Source: PALSA-1353 sp050014015 (GTDB taxonomy: Bacteria > Planctomycetota > Phycisphaerae > Tepidisphaerales > Tepidisphaeraceae). Taken from it: 64,000 bases of DNA. The translations under genes were made by a program, and so were the position numbers. Position 1 is the first letter of the stretch. Each line of letters begins with the position of its first letter. Below, one piece after another: positions 55,803-64,000 of this stretch. The notes under the pieces are model-generated. The model saw only the letters and a program-made list of their open reading frames with translations, was not told the DNA's origin and searched no databases. The stretch spans positions 7,726 to 71,725 of the forward strand of contig JBEKEC010000023.1 of NCBI GenBank assembly GCA_050014015.1, given 5' to 3'.

Positions 55803-57299
55803 ATGCCGGACGAATCCTGGACGCGCAGAGAGGTTCTGGCGGCGGCTGCGGCGGTGGGAATGGCGGCGCTGGCGGGCAGGGCGGCGGGGGAGCCGCGGCC
55901 GGGGACTGCTCCTGATAAACTGCCGAGGGGATCGGGAACGATCGGGATTCAGATGGGTCTGCCGCCGCTGGCAACGCAGGACCTCGATCGCCTGTTCGAC
56001 GATCTTCACCGGCTCGGGGGCGTCAATGCGCTGTTTCCGTTTATCTACACCTATGCGCACGTGACGGCGGGGATGCCGGCCAAGGGGTTTCACGGGGGCA
56101 ATTTCGCCATTCCGCACATGCAATTTTATGGCCGGACGCCGCTCAACTATCAGGACATGCGAGCCACCGATTTTGGGGACCTGGACGTGATGGCGCGAAT
56201 TATTCCGGTTGCCAAGAAGCATGGCATGAAGACCTTCGCCTGGGTGCTGGAGGATCACGATCGTGCGCCGTCGGCCAGTTGGGAGAAGCTATACGAGGTT
56301 GATTTTCACGGCAGGCCGGCCCTGGCGCATCCGGCGGGGCCGTGCTACAACAATCCGCTGTATCTGGGTTTTGTGTTGGGGCTGATCGAGGATTACACGC
56401 GGTCGTACGACATCGACGGGGTGATGTGGTCGTCGGAACGGCAGGGTGGATTCTTCAACGCGCTGGGCGCCTACGCGCACGGGGCGTCGGCCGATCCGGG
56501 CAGGGCCACCTGCTTTTGCGATTTCTGCACGAAGAAGGCGAAGGATTTGGGGATCGACGTGCAGCGAGCGAAGCGCGGGTTTACCGAATTGGAGCAATGG
56601 GTACGGAATTGCCGGGCGGCTCGCCGGCCACGCGATGGGTTCTTTGTCACGTTCTTCCGCTTGCTGCTGAATTATCCCGAGCTCTTGGCGTGGGAAAACC
56701 TGTGGATCAGGAGCCGGGAAGATTTGCAATTGCAGATTTATAAGCTGGTGAAGTCGATCAAGCCGGCGATTCCCGTGGGATGGCACATCTGGCACAACGT
56801 CTCATTCAGTCCCTTCCATCGGGCGGAAATGGATTATTCTCGCCTGGCGAAATTCTCGGATTTCATCAAGCCGGTGCTCTACAACAACGCCGCCGGGGAA
56901 AGGATTCGCTCGTTCGTGGACAGCGCCCGCGGGAATGTTTTTGGGGACTTGCCGCCAGAGCAGGCCATGGACGTGCTTTATCGTGAACTGGATTACGACG
57001 AAGCGGGGTATGACAAAGTGAAGGAGACGGGCCTGTCGGCGGATTACGTGATGCGCGAGACCCAAAGAGCCGTGGACGACGTGAAGGCGAATGGGGTGGA
57101 GGTATGGCCGGGGATTGACATTGACGTTCCGGTGCCGGCCGGGTCGAGCCAATGCACCGCCGACGGTGTGAAGCAAGCCGTGCTCGCGGCGTTCCGTGGC
57201 GGCGCGACGGGCTTGGTCTTGTCGCGGAATTATTCGGAGATGAACCCGGACCATCTGGCCGGCGCGGGGGCGGCGTTAAAGGAACTGGGGTTGGGATGA
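55803..57299 (+). CDS. TAT-exported putative glycoside-hydrolase-like TIM-barrel protein
   Basis: A 498-residue protein. The N-terminus has a twin-arginine signal (WTRREVLAAAAAVGMAALAGRAAG). The mature protein looks like a (beta/alpha)8 hydrolase: MGLPPLATQDLDRLFDDLHRLGGVNALFPF, KKHGMKTFAWVLEDHD, YDIDGVMWSSERQGG (possible catalytic acids), PVGWHIWH and GVEVWPGIDIDVP, GATGLVLSRNY. A CxFCxFC block (ATCFCDFCTKK) is seen, as in some GH families with cysteine clusters. The exact family is not certain. ATG 55803 has GGAG 6 nt upstream. Confidence 0.75.
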   Translation: MPDESWTRREVLAAAAAVGMAALAGRAAGEPRPGTAPDKLPRGSGTIGIQMGLPPLATQDLDRLFDDLHRLGGVNALFPFIYTYAHVTAGMPAKGFHGGNFAIPHMQFYGRTPLNYQDMRATDFGDLDVMARIIPVAKKHGMKTFAWVLEDHDRAPSASWEKLYEVDFHGRPALAHPAGPCYNNPLYLGFVLGLIEDYTRSYDIDGVMWSSERQGGFFNALGAYAHGASADPGRATCFCDFCTKKAKDLGIDVQRAKRGFTELEQWVRNCRAARRPRDGFFVTFFRLLLNYPELLAWENLWIRSREDLQLQIYKLVKSIKPAIPVGWHIWHNVSFSPFHRAEMDYSRLAKFSDFIKPVLYNNAAGERIRSFVDSARGNVFGDLPPEQAMDVLYRELDYDEAGYDKVKETGLSADYVMRETQRAVDDVKANGVEVWPGIDIDVPVPAGSSQCTADGVKQAVLAAFRGGATGLVLSRNYSEMNPDHLAGAGAALKELGLG

Positions 57300-57383
57300 G
57301 AACGCGCCGCCGGGAAATCGCTGAAGGCGTTGCGATGGGTTGGCCATCGGTTGGGATTGCATTTATACTGCGCCCAACCAATT

Positions 57384-59249
57384 ATGAAATACCTTAATCT
57401 TCCGCCGATTGCTCTGCTGGTGATGCTGGGAATGCTTGGGGGATGCCAGGCCGCGAACGGGGTTTTCGAGGTGAGGAACTTCGGGGCGCGCGGGGATGGG
57501 CGGCATCTTGACGCGCCTGCGGTGAACGAGGCGATCGACGCCGCGGCCAAGGCGGGCGGCGGAACCGTTCATTTTTCGCCGGGGACATACCTCTGCTATT
57601 CGATCCATCTGAAGAGCAACGTCGCGCTGTATCTGGATGAAGGCGCGACGATTCGAGCGGCGGGAACCAAGGACCTGGGCCAGTACGATCCACCGGAACC
57701 GTTTCCTTTCAAGGACCAATATCAGGATTTCGGACACACGCATTGGCACAACAGCCTGATCTGGGGAGAGAACGTTCAGAACGTGGCGATCCTCGGTCCG
57801 GGCCTGATTGATGGAAAGGATGCGCTGAACCGCGGCTCGCCGAAGCCTTCGACCAAGCCTTCGACGACCCGGCCAACGACCGAGCCGTGGCAGGATACGA
57901 CCGAGCCGTCGGCGGATACCGTGGAGCCGTGGGACGTTGAAGTGGGTCCGAAAGTCATTCGGCCCGGGCCGGTGACCGAGCCGTCGGACAAAACCGTGCA
58001 TCGCCGCTGGCGCTGGGCAACGTCGAGAATTTCGCCGGATATGGATACTCAGGATTACACGGCGATGTACGTGGCGACGCAGCCGTCCGTGGAGCCGACG
58101 ACCAAGCCCACCACCAAGCCGGAATATCCCGACGAGAAGGAAACTCTGGGGCCGGGGATTGGGAACAAGGCGATTTCGCTGAAGAACGTTCACGGCTGCA
58201 TTCTCCGGGATTTTTCGATTTATGAGGGTGGCCACTTTGGGATTCTGGCGACGGCCGTGGATGACCTGACGATCGACAACGTGAAGATCGACACCAACCG
58301 GGACGGGATGGACATCGACTGTTGCCGCAACGTCCGCGTATCCAATTGCAGCGTCAATTCGCCCTCTGACGATGCGATCGTGCTGAAGAGTTCGTTTGGG
58401 CTGGGTTACGCGCGGGACACGGAGAACGTGACCATCACGAATTGCGTGGTGAGCGGGGGATATATGGAAGGGACGATGCTCGATGGCACGTTCCGGAAGA
58501 TCGGGCCGGGTTATGACCTGGACAAGGAAAAGCACTCCCGCCACGTGTCGCGGACCGGCCGGATCAAATTCGGCACGGAATCCAACGGGGGATTCAAGAA
58601 CATCGCGATCAGCAACTGCCTGTTCGACGATTGCCAGGGTTTGGCGATCGAGAGCGTGGACGGGGGCGTGATCGACAACGTGACCGTATCGAATCTGGCG
58701 ATGCGGGGGCTAACCAGTTCGCCGCTGTACATTCGGCTGGGGAGCCGGCTGCGCGGTCCCAAGGGAACGCCCGTGGGCGCCATCCGGCACCTGAACGTCA
58801 GCGACATCGTCGCCCAATGTTCGTCCGTGCGCTATGCGTGCGTCATCAGCGGGATTCCCGGCCATGACATCGAGGACGTGCACGTGCACGACGTTCGGCT
58901 GATTTTTGCGGGCGGGGGCAGCGGTTCATGGACAAGGCGCGAGCCGTGGGAGCAGGTGAAGGGGTATCCCGATCCGTCGCGGTTTGGGGGCGAGCCGGCC
59001 TATGGGTTTTACATCCGCCACGTCAGCGGGCTGGAAATGACCAACGTCCAGATGAACTGCCTCGCGCCGGACGTTCGTCCGCCGTTTTTTGTCAGGGACG
59101 TTCAGCATTTTTATCTCGAACACGTGACGGCCCCGCATCCGCCTCGCGTGCCGACGTTCATGCTGTATGGAGTGAAGGATTTCACGACCGAGCGCGTCAG
59201 CGGCGTGGACGACCAGCATCTGGACATCGCCGAGAGAGAAGACTTTTAG
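57384..59249 (+). CDS. GH28-type (polygalacturonase-like) lipoprotein with PT-rich insertion
   Basis: A 621-residue protein. A lipoprotein signal (LLVMLGMLGGC) is followed by FEVRNFGARGDGRHLDAPAVNEAIDAAAKAGGG, the classic start of right-handed beta-helix pectinase-like enzymes. The active-site region reads DTNRDGMDIDCC (Asp pair) and SPSDDAIVLKSS, then GLAIES. Between residues about 165 and 260 a Pro/Thr/Glu-rich repeated insertion (KPSTKPSTTRPTTEP, later KPTTKPEYPDEK) interrupts the helix. The likely role is degradation of pectin-like or other uronic polysaccharides, perhaps with the gene before it. Confidence 0.87.
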   Translation: MKYLNLPPIALLVMLGMLGGCQAANGVFEVRNFGARGDGRHLDAPAVNEAIDAAAKAGGGTVHFSPGTYLCYSIHLKSNVALYLDEGATIRAAGTKDLGQYDPPEPFPFKDQYQDFGHTHWHNSLIWGENVQNVAILGPGLIDGKDALNRGSPKPSTKPSTTRPTTEPWQDTTEPSADTVEPWDVEVGPKVIRPGPVTEPSDKTVHRRWRWATSRISPDMDTQDYTAMYVATQPSVEPTTKPTTKPEYPDEKETLGPGIGNKAISLKNVHGCILRDFSIYEGGHFGILATAVDDLTIDNVKIDTNRDGMDIDCCRNVRVSNCSVNSPSDDAIVLKSSFGLGYARDTENVTITNCVVSGGYMEGTMLDGTFRKIGPGYDLDKEKHSRHVSRTGRIKFGTESNGGFKNIAISNCLFDDCQGLAIESVDGGVIDNVTVSNLAMRGLTSSPLYIRLGSRLRGPKGTPVGAIRHLNVSDIVAQCSSVRYACVISGIPGHDIEDVHVHDVRLIFAGGGSGSWTRREPWEQVKGYPDPSRFGGEPAYGFYIRHVSGLEMTNVQMNCLAPDVRPPFFVRDVQHFYLEHVTAPHPPRVPTFMLYGVKDFTTERVSGVDDQHLDIAEREDF

Positions 59250-59281
59250 ATATGTGGATTCCCACCCGCCGGTCCATTAGC

Positions 59282-59304
59282 CCCCCGCTTTGCGGGGGTT
59301 TCTT
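59282..59304 (+). terminator. Intrinsic terminator after the GH28 gene
   Basis: CCCCCGC pairs with GCGGGGG around TTT, followed by TTTCTT. It ends at the 3' edge of the convergent HDOD-GGDEF gene. Confidence 0.7.
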
Positions 59305-60803
59305 CACGCCGCCGCCGCCGCAAGCGCGAATATCTTCACGCAGTTTCGCCCCGAATGTTTGGCGGCGTAAACCGCCATGTCGGCGGCCTTGAGAAGGTGG
59401 CCGGAGTCGGTCATGCGACTGTTCGTTTCCAGCGTGGCGATGCCGATGCTCACGGTGACGGCGACGATTTGCTTGCCGCAGAGAATGGGTTGTTTGGCGA
59501 TGGCTTGGCGGATGGTTTCGGCGATGGCGGCGCCGACGGGGCGCGGAGTTTCAGGAAGGATCATCGCCATTTCCTCGCCGCCGTACCGAGCGGCCAAATC
59601 CTTGGCGCGAGCGGCGCTTTTGAGGAGCTTGCCCACGCTGGCCAGGACCTGATCGCCAACCGGGTGCCCGTACCGATCGTTGATCGATTTGAATTTGTCG
59701 ATGTCGAGCATAAGCAGAGTCAGGGGAGCGCCGCTGGCGCGGGCGGCGGTAAACTGGCTCTTGAACGCTTCGTCGAACCGGGCGCGGTTGTTTAAGCTCG
59801 TCAGGGCGTCCGTCGTCGCCTTCTGGTGCAGGGCCTGATTCTGTTCCTGGAGCTTGCTGGCCTGCATCTGGGATTCCAGGGTCAGCTCGACCAGCGCTTC
59901 GTTGGCTTTTTTGAGAATTGCCTCGTAGCTGGCGGCATTGCCGACGTTGATCTCAAACAGGGGAATGATTTCCTTGGTTTTAGCGCCGATCTCGTTGAGG
60001 AGTTGGTCGCAATCGGCATCGGTCATCTTGAACGCGGCCGCGCAGGCGGCCCGGACCTGGGCGATTGCCGGGGCGGCCTCGGAGTCAACGAAGACGTCGG
60101 CGCATTGCCCGGCAAGCTGCACCAGCAGGGCGACGTTCTTTGTGGTAGGGTCGGCGGCGTCGGCGGCGTTGTGGCTCGCTCTGATGGTGGCGGCGAGGAT
60201 TGCGGGCAGCTTCCACTGCTCGGCGAGAATAGCCCCGACCTCGGCGTGCGTCATGCCGAGGGATTCCTTCTCGGCCTTGATAAGTTCCACGTGCGTGCCG
60301 CATTTGCCGCAGATTTCGCCGTATGCCGCGCTGATGACCTGATTGAGCGCCAGCATGCCGATGTCCTGCAGAAGTGCGGCGATGAACGCCTCCTCCTGCT
60401 GGACGAGGCGCATTTTCGTTGCCAGGGTGCGTGCGGCGGTGGCGGCGTAAATGCTCCGCCGCCAGAAACGCAAGTGATTGAACCCGGCGATCTTATTCCT
60501 GCTGAGCGTCGTCACCAGCGAGAATCCGAGCACCAGGGTTTTGACCGATTGCAGTCCCAGGATGACCAAAGCATGACTGATCGTGCCGATGTGCTGACTG
60601 CGCCCGTAAAAGCTGCTATTGACCGTCCGCAGAATCTTGCTGGATAGAGCAGGATCCTTGGAAATGACCCGGGCGATTTCAGTGATATCGACGTTCGGCA
60701 TTCCCGCCAAGTCAAGAATCTGCATCGCAATGGTCGGCAAAGACGGGAGATTTGCGCATTGTTGTATCTTCTTGATGAGTTCGGTATTCATTTTTTGCTT
60801 CAT
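59304..60803 (-). CDS. HDOD-GGDEF diguanylate cyclase
   Basis: A 499-residue cytoplasmic protein. The first 230 residues are an HDOD domain (LPSLPTIAMQILDLAGMPNVDITEIARVISKDPALSSKILRTVNS), a linker of about 100 residues contains a coiled-coil segment, and the GGDEF domain follows (TDALTSLNNRARFDEAF, LLMLDIDKFKSINDRYGHPVGDQVL). The active-site loop reads GGEEM instead of GG(D/E)EF, a conservative change that usually retains c-di-GMP synthesis, not proven here. The start is uncertain: a TTG at 60818 and ATGs at 60803 and 60791 are possible, none with a good ribosome site. Confidence 0.88.
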   Translation of the reverse strand: MKQKMNTELIKKIQQCANLPSLPTIAMQILDLAGMPNVDITEIARVISKDPALSSKILRTVNSSFYGRSQHIGTISHALVILGLQSVKTLVLGFSLVTTLSRNKIAGFNHLRFWRRSIYAATAARTLATKMRLVQQEEAFIAALLQDIGMLALNQVISAAYGEICGKCGTHVELIKAEKESLGMTHAEVGAILAEQWKLPAILAATIRASHNAADAADPTTKNVALLVQLAGQCADVFVDSEAAPAIAQVRAACAAAFKMTDADCDQLLNEIGAKTKEIIPLFEINVGNAASYEAILKKANEALVELTLESQMQASKLQEQNQALHQKATTDALTSLNNRARFDEAFKSQFTAARASGAPLTLLMLDIDKFKSINDRYGHPVGDQVLASVGKLLKSAARAKDLAARYGGEEMAMILPETPRPVGAAIAETIRQAIAKQPILCGKQIVAVTVSIGIATLETNSRMTDSGHLLKAADMAVYAAKHSGRNCVKIFALAAAAA

Positions 60804-60920
60804 GAGGCTTTGCCGCAAGGGCTTATGAAGCTAATCGGCTGCAAGGCGGTGTGACTTTGGATGAATTGACTGGAGTCGGAGACCTTGCCGGCGGCCGAGT
60901 TATCCGGACCTGAGACGCCG

Positions 60921-62168
60921 CTATTTTTTCAGGGCGGATTGGATGATCGGGCGAATCTGGTCCTCATCGCCGCCGATAAATCCGGCTTTCAGAACCGTGC
61001 CGTCCTTGCCCACGACGACGGTGAACGGAATCCCGCCGGCCGTGTCGTATGCATCGGTCACCTTGCCATCGGAGTCCAACAACACCGGAATCGAGAGCTT
61101 GGTGTCGTTGACGAATTTCTGCACGGGGTCCTTGTCTTCGGCAACATTGACGGCGAAGAATTTTACGCCCTGCGGTTTGAAATCCTTGTAGATCGCATCC
61201 AAATGCGGCAACGAGGCGACGCATGGACCGCACCACGTTGCCCAGAAATCCATGACGTACACGGAACCCTTGAGGCTTTGCGCGGAAACCACCTTTCCGT
61301 CCAGGCCGGTCAGCGAGAAGGACAGGGCCGGCTTGCCTTCAAGCGTTGAACCGGAAGAGTCGCTCGCCAGAGGCTGCGCCCCCGGCGGCACAGACCAGGC
61401 AAATCTGCCCGCGTCTGCGCCCGCGGCCGGAGTGTTGACGTACTCCATCGTCAGCAACGCGACCTTGACGTTCTGGGCGCCTTGAAGCCTGGCATTCTTG
61501 GCCAGGTCGGCAACGGCTCGACGCAGCAGGTGGGTTTGCGGATCGACGACCAACGTCATGTCATAGCGCGGACAAACCAGCATGATCGCCGGAAACGGCT
61601 GGCCGTCGATTTTCACGTCATCGACGCGGAGGATTGACGAAGCGCTTTGGGACAATTCGCCGGCGGCATCACCGGCCAGCGCCAGAGCCAGGGAAAGGTC
61701 CTGATTCCGCAGCAGGTCGGCTATGTCGTCGCCGAGCGCGGCCAGATCGACCTTCCCCTTGGGGGCATCAAAAATTTGGTAGCGATTGCGTTGTGGGAGA
61801 AAGAGGTAGATCTTTTCGCCGGTGTTGCCGAGCAGGAGATCGCCGGTTGGCTGCGTGGTGGAGCTGGCGTCCTTCATTTCGCTGCGGAACAGTCCCGTCG
61901 AGGAATAAAGGCCGGTGAACTGTCCATTATTGGCGCTGTGAACGCCGTCGATGTCGAACCGGCCGTCAACGGTGCCGGAAACCCCGAGGGTTTTCAGGGA
62001 TGCGTAGGCATCGCGGACCTGGTCGAGGATTTGCCGGGCTTGCGGAGCGATGGTGGCGGTCGGCTGCGTGGCCGCCGGCTGCCCGTCGGATCGCGCCAGC
62101 GCCCCGAGCCCGATGGCGATCGCGGCCACCAAAACCAATCCGAACGCTAGATTTCGTCGCAGGTGCAT
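60921..62168 (-). CDS. TlpA/ResA-like thioredoxin-fold protein with N-terminal DUF2092-like lipid-sensor domain
   Basis: A 415-residue protein with an N-terminal signal or anchor helix (FGLVLVAAIAIGLGALA). Residues about 50-260 look like the beta-rich DUF2092/LolA-type domain found fused to thioredoxins in planctomycetes (RFDIDGVHSANNGQFTGLYSSTGLFRSEMKD, DDVKIDGQPFPAIMLVCPRYDMTLVVDPQTH). Residues 275-415 are a TlpA-type thioredoxin with the redox motif WCGPC (VYVMDFWATWCGPCVASLPH) and a GIPFT cis-proline loop. Likely a periplasmic thiol reductase. ATG 62168 has GGAG 7 nt upstream. LptB lies upstream on the same strand. Confidence 0.9.
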   Translation of the reverse strand: MHLRRNLAFGLVLVAAIAIGLGALARSDGQPAATQPTATIAPQARQILDQVRDAYASLKTLGVSGTVDGRFDIDGVHSANNGQFTGLYSSTGLFRSEMKDASSTTQPTGDLLLGNTGEKIYLFLPQRNRYQIFDAPKGKVDLAALGDDIADLLRNQDLSLALALAGDAAGELSQSASSILRVDDVKIDGQPFPAIMLVCPRYDMTLVVDPQTHLLRRAVADLAKNARLQGAQNVKVALLTMEYVNTPAAGADAGRFAWSVPPGAQPLASDSSGSTLEGKPALSFSLTGLDGKVVSAQSLKGSVYVMDFWATWCGPCVASLPHLDAIYKDFKPQGVKFFAVNVAEDKDPVQKFVNDTKLSIPVLLDSDGKVTDAYDTAGGIPFTVVVGKDGTVLKAGFIGGDEDQIRPIIQSALKK

Positions 62169-62278
62169 TGGCCGCTCCTTGGAGCATATTCTAGGGCGCG
62201 AAATTGGCCACGCCACCCGAATTCCCGCGGAGCCGAAAGCCCGATGGCCATCCGTGGGTTCCTTTGGGCTTTTGGGCA

Positions 62279-63019
62279 TTAATCGTCAAATTCATCCCCC
62301 CGGAACGTGTTGCCGAGATAGGCGCTGCGCACTTCGGGGTCGTTGATGATCTGCCGCGGCGTTCCGTCCTTGAACACCTGGCCATCGGTAATGATCAGCG
62401 CCCGGTCGCAGACGCGAAGGGTTTGTGCGACGTTGTGGTCCGTGATCAGCACGCTTTTGCCGAACTCCTCCTTGAGCCGGCGCACCTCCCGTTGCAGGTC
62501 CTCGACGGCTATTGGATCGACGCCGCTGAACGGCTCGTCGAGCAGAATCAGCTTTGGATCGGTCACCAATGCGCGGGCGATTTCCAGCTTTCGCCGCTCG
62601 CCGCCGCTGAGCGTGTCGGCCTTCTGATTTCGCTGGCGGGTCAGGCCATATTGGTCCAGCAATGCCTCGGCCCTCTGCATTCGGCGTCGTCGGGTGAGGT
62701 TGAGAGTTTCCAGAATCGCCAGGAGGTTTTGCAGTACGGAGAGTCGGCGGAAGTCGCTGCGTTCCTGCGAGAGGTATCCGATTCCGAGCCTGGCGCGCTT
62801 GTACATCGGCAGGAAGGTGATGTCGCTGGCGTCGAAGGCGACGGCGCCGCTGTCCGGCTCGACCATCCCCAGGATCATGCGGAAGGTGGTGGTTTTTCCG
62901 GCTCCGTTGCGGCCCAGGAGGCCGACCACTTCCCGTTGCTGAAGCAGAAAGCTGACGTCGTTGACGACGACCCGGCCGCTGTAGGATTTCACAAGTTTTG
63001 TGACTTCCAGGAGATTCAT
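62279..63019 (-). CDS. lptB: LPS export ABC transporter ATPase LptB
   Basis: A 246-residue ABC ATPase. Walker A GRNGAGKTT, Q-loop YLSQERSDFRRLSVLQNLLAIL, ABC signature LSGGERRKLEIARAL, Walker B LILLDEPFSGVDPIAV and H-loop ITDHN. The block FRRLSVLQNLLAILE and VDPIAVEDLQ match LptB rather than branched-chain transport ATPases. LptB powers transport of lipopolysaccharide or related glycolipid to the outer membrane. ATG 63019 gives the family N-terminus; the frame is open 36 codons further upstream. The other Lpt genes are not in the window. Confidence 0.93.
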   Translation of the reverse strand: MNLLEVTKLVKSYSGRVVVNDVSFLLQQREVVGLLGRNGAGKTTTFRMILGMVEPDSGAVAFDASDITFLPMYKRARLGIGYLSQERSDFRRLSVLQNLLAILETLNLTRRRRMQRAEALLDQYGLTRQRNQKADTLSGGERRKLEIARALVTDPKLILLDEPFSGVDPIAVEDLQREVRRLKEEFGKSVLITDHNVAQTLRVCDRALIITDGQVFKDGTPRQIINDPEVRSAYLGNTFRGDEFDD

Positions 63020-63095
63020 GATTCGCCCAAGCGCGCCCCGGCGCGGGGCGAGTAGTCTCTCGCAGGCGGCAGGAAAATCAAGCCCGGACAAATGT

Positions 63096-63379
63096 TGTGG
63101 ATAAGTCGTGGATAAATCCAGCCCCATTGCCGCTGAAGCCTGTAGCGCAACGAATTACGAAGGACAGGTGAGGGAAAGCTAACAAATACTTAAAACGGAC
63201 TTTGCGTTTGGCGGATTTGGTGAAAGTCCATAACATGATATTTTATAATAAATTATAGCGTGGTGATGAATTGTAACGTCAAAAATCCCTGTTTTTTTCG
63301 GACCAAAACAGCCGTCGGGTGTCAAAACGGCTGGAATAATGGGCAAAATCGGCGCATCGCACGAGTAAATTGTGGATAA
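63096..63379. other. DnaA-box-like sites around an AT-rich stretch (origin-like, unproven)
   Basis: TGTGGATAA (exact complement of TTATCCACA) occurs at 63096-63104 and 63371-63379, plus a one-mismatch copy at 63107-63115. Between them lies an AT-rich stretch (about 63225-63265, with ATTTTATAATAAATTATAG). The region is a 562-bp gene-free gap between lptB and the cold-shock gene. Few copies were found, so a replication origin is only a possibility. Confidence 0.3.
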
Positions 63380-63581
63380 CTTTCCGTTGATATGAGGAAA
63401 ACGCGGCTGTTTTTTGCAGGGAAAATATCAAAACTGGTATCTTCTTGCCCTTGCAATGCACACCCCGTCGGTACCGGGGGGCGCATTCCGCTCGGGAAGG
63501 GCTCGGCGGAATTCTCTTCTTTACGTGCCGCGATTGATTGACGCTCTCGGCGTCCATTCACGTCTGGAAAGGAGTGGCTGT

Positions 63582-63824
63582 ATGGCCACCGGTAAGGTCA
63601 AGTGGTTTAACGACCAAAAGGGCTTCGGGTTCATCGCCTCGGACCAAAGCGGGAAGGATATCTTCGTTCATCACACGGTGATCCAGGCCGAGGGGTTTCG
63701 GACCCTTCAGGACGGCGAGACCGTGGAATATGAAGCCGAGGATGGACCCAAGGGAATGAAGGCAACCCTGGTCCGAAGGGTGCCCACGCCAACAACGTCG
63801 CCCGCGGCGGTGCCGGCCAGTTGA
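63582..63824 (+). CDS. Cold-shock (CspA-family) protein
   Basis: An 80-residue single-stranded nucleic-acid-binding protein: GKVKWFNDQKGFGFIASD (RNP1 KGFGFI), DIFVHH (RNP2) and FRTLQDGETVEYEAEDGPKG. It binds RNA and acts as an RNA chaperone. The C-terminus has an extra PTPTTSPAAVPAS tail. ATG 63582 is set by AAAGGAG 8 nt upstream and the family N-terminus; the frame upstream is open for 56 codons but reads through the leader. An intrinsic terminator follows. Confidence 0.95.
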   Translation: MATGKVKWFNDQKGFGFIASDQSGKDIFVHHTVIQAEGFRTLQDGETVEYEAEDGPKGMKATLVRRVPTPTTSPAAVPAS

Positions 63825-63853
63825 AGCGGCAACGGATTCCGTGAGATGAAAAT

Positions 63854-63879
63854 GCCCGCCCGATCCGGCGGGCTTTTTT
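63854..63879 (+). terminator. Intrinsic terminator after the cold-shock gene
   Basis: GCCCGCC pairs with GGCGGGC around a 6-nt loop, then six T's. The T-run overlaps the stop region of the convergent pntB. Confidence 0.85.
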
Positions 63880-64000
63880 AATGCCCGTCCGTCAGTTCCT
63901 TGGCGACGGCGCCGATCACCTGCTTGGCGTCGCCGAACAGCATCAGCGTACGGTCCAATGTGTACAATTCGTTGTCGATCCCCGCGAAGCCGGGGTTCAT
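63878..64000 (-). CDS. pntB: NAD(P) transhydrogenase subunit beta, C-terminal end (partial)
   Basis: The last 40 residues of the protein (NPGFAGIDNELYTLDRTLMLFGDAKQVIGAVAKEL) match the end of PntB (GFAGIDNELF...MLFGDAKK), the NADP(H)-binding domain of proton-translocating transhydrogenase. The rest lies outside the window. It is convergent with the cold-shock gene and shares its terminator. Confidence 0.85.
   Translation of the reverse strand: MNPGFAGIDNELYTLDRTLMLFGDAKQVIGAVAKELTDGH

Noticed and set aside
63414..63581. Longer N-terminus for the cold-shock protein
   Set aside because: AAAGGAG before 63582 and the standard 65-80-residue family length favour the internal ATG.

Overview
The window looks like chromosomal DNA of a planctomycete, most likely from the class Phycisphaerae. 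This is inferred from a giant exported protein that carries an N-terminal LEPR-XLL motif and a C-terminal dockerin pair, a PEP-CTERM protein, prepilin-like secreted proteins, SPINDLY/O-GlcNAc-transferase-type glycosyltransferases, an outer-membrane (Gram-negative) LptB, GC-rich genes and dense palindromic intergenic repeats. No rRNA or other marker settles the exact genus.

Layout. 1-13 kb: the tail of an Ig-repeat surface protein, a membrane glycosyltransferase, an HtrA protease, PanB, a Uma2 nuclease-like protein, an M50 membrane protease, an active/inactive M16 peptidase pair, a ribbon-helix-helix protein with a palindromic operator, a RelE-type toxin-antitoxin (TA) cassette and a DUF1015 protein. 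The last 120 bp or so of the DUF1015 gene are duplicated on the far side of the TA cassette. 13-25 kb: IspH, then RmlA, RmlB and RmlD for dTDP-sugar synthesis (no RmlC in view), a UbiD decarboxylase, a DUF433/DUF5615 TA pair, a D-amino-acid transaminase and a heptose-epimerase-like protein. 25-35 kb: a TPR glycosyltransferase, a tRNA-Leu-like gene with an expanded anticodon loop, a Vps4-like AAA ATPase with a MIT-like N-terminus, a MntA/HepT module, RecQ, an MFS transporter, and a two-gene ATPase plus PIN-like cassette that resembles a defence system. 35-43 kb: PPK2, HisS, trigger factor, a second TPR glycosyltransferase and tRNA-Phe. 43-55.7 kb: a 12.6-kb segment bounded by tRNA-Phe and a direct repeat of its 3' end. 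It holds six co-oriented genes: a pseudopilin, two LuxR paralogs, a PEP-CTERM protein, a small secreted protein and the 2,471-residue surface protein. 55.8-64 kb: a TAT-exported putative glycosidase, a GH28-type lipoprotein, an HDOD-GGDEF protein, a TlpA-like thioredoxin lipid-side protein, LptB, a cold-shock protein and the end of PntB.

The most interesting system is the tRNA-Phe segment. Two of its exported-protein genes share the same control architecture: a C-run/G-run palindrome abutting a -35 box, exact 17-bp promoter spacing, a leader of about 200 nt, and a short upstream ORF with its own strong ribosome site. Two LuxR-family regulators are encoded next to them. A second theme is a superfamily of intergenic palindromes whose arms are built from tandem degenerate 9-mers, sometimes nested inside one another. 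A third is the frequent placement of TATAAT-like boxes only 6-12 nt before start codons, which implies many leaderless mRNAs.
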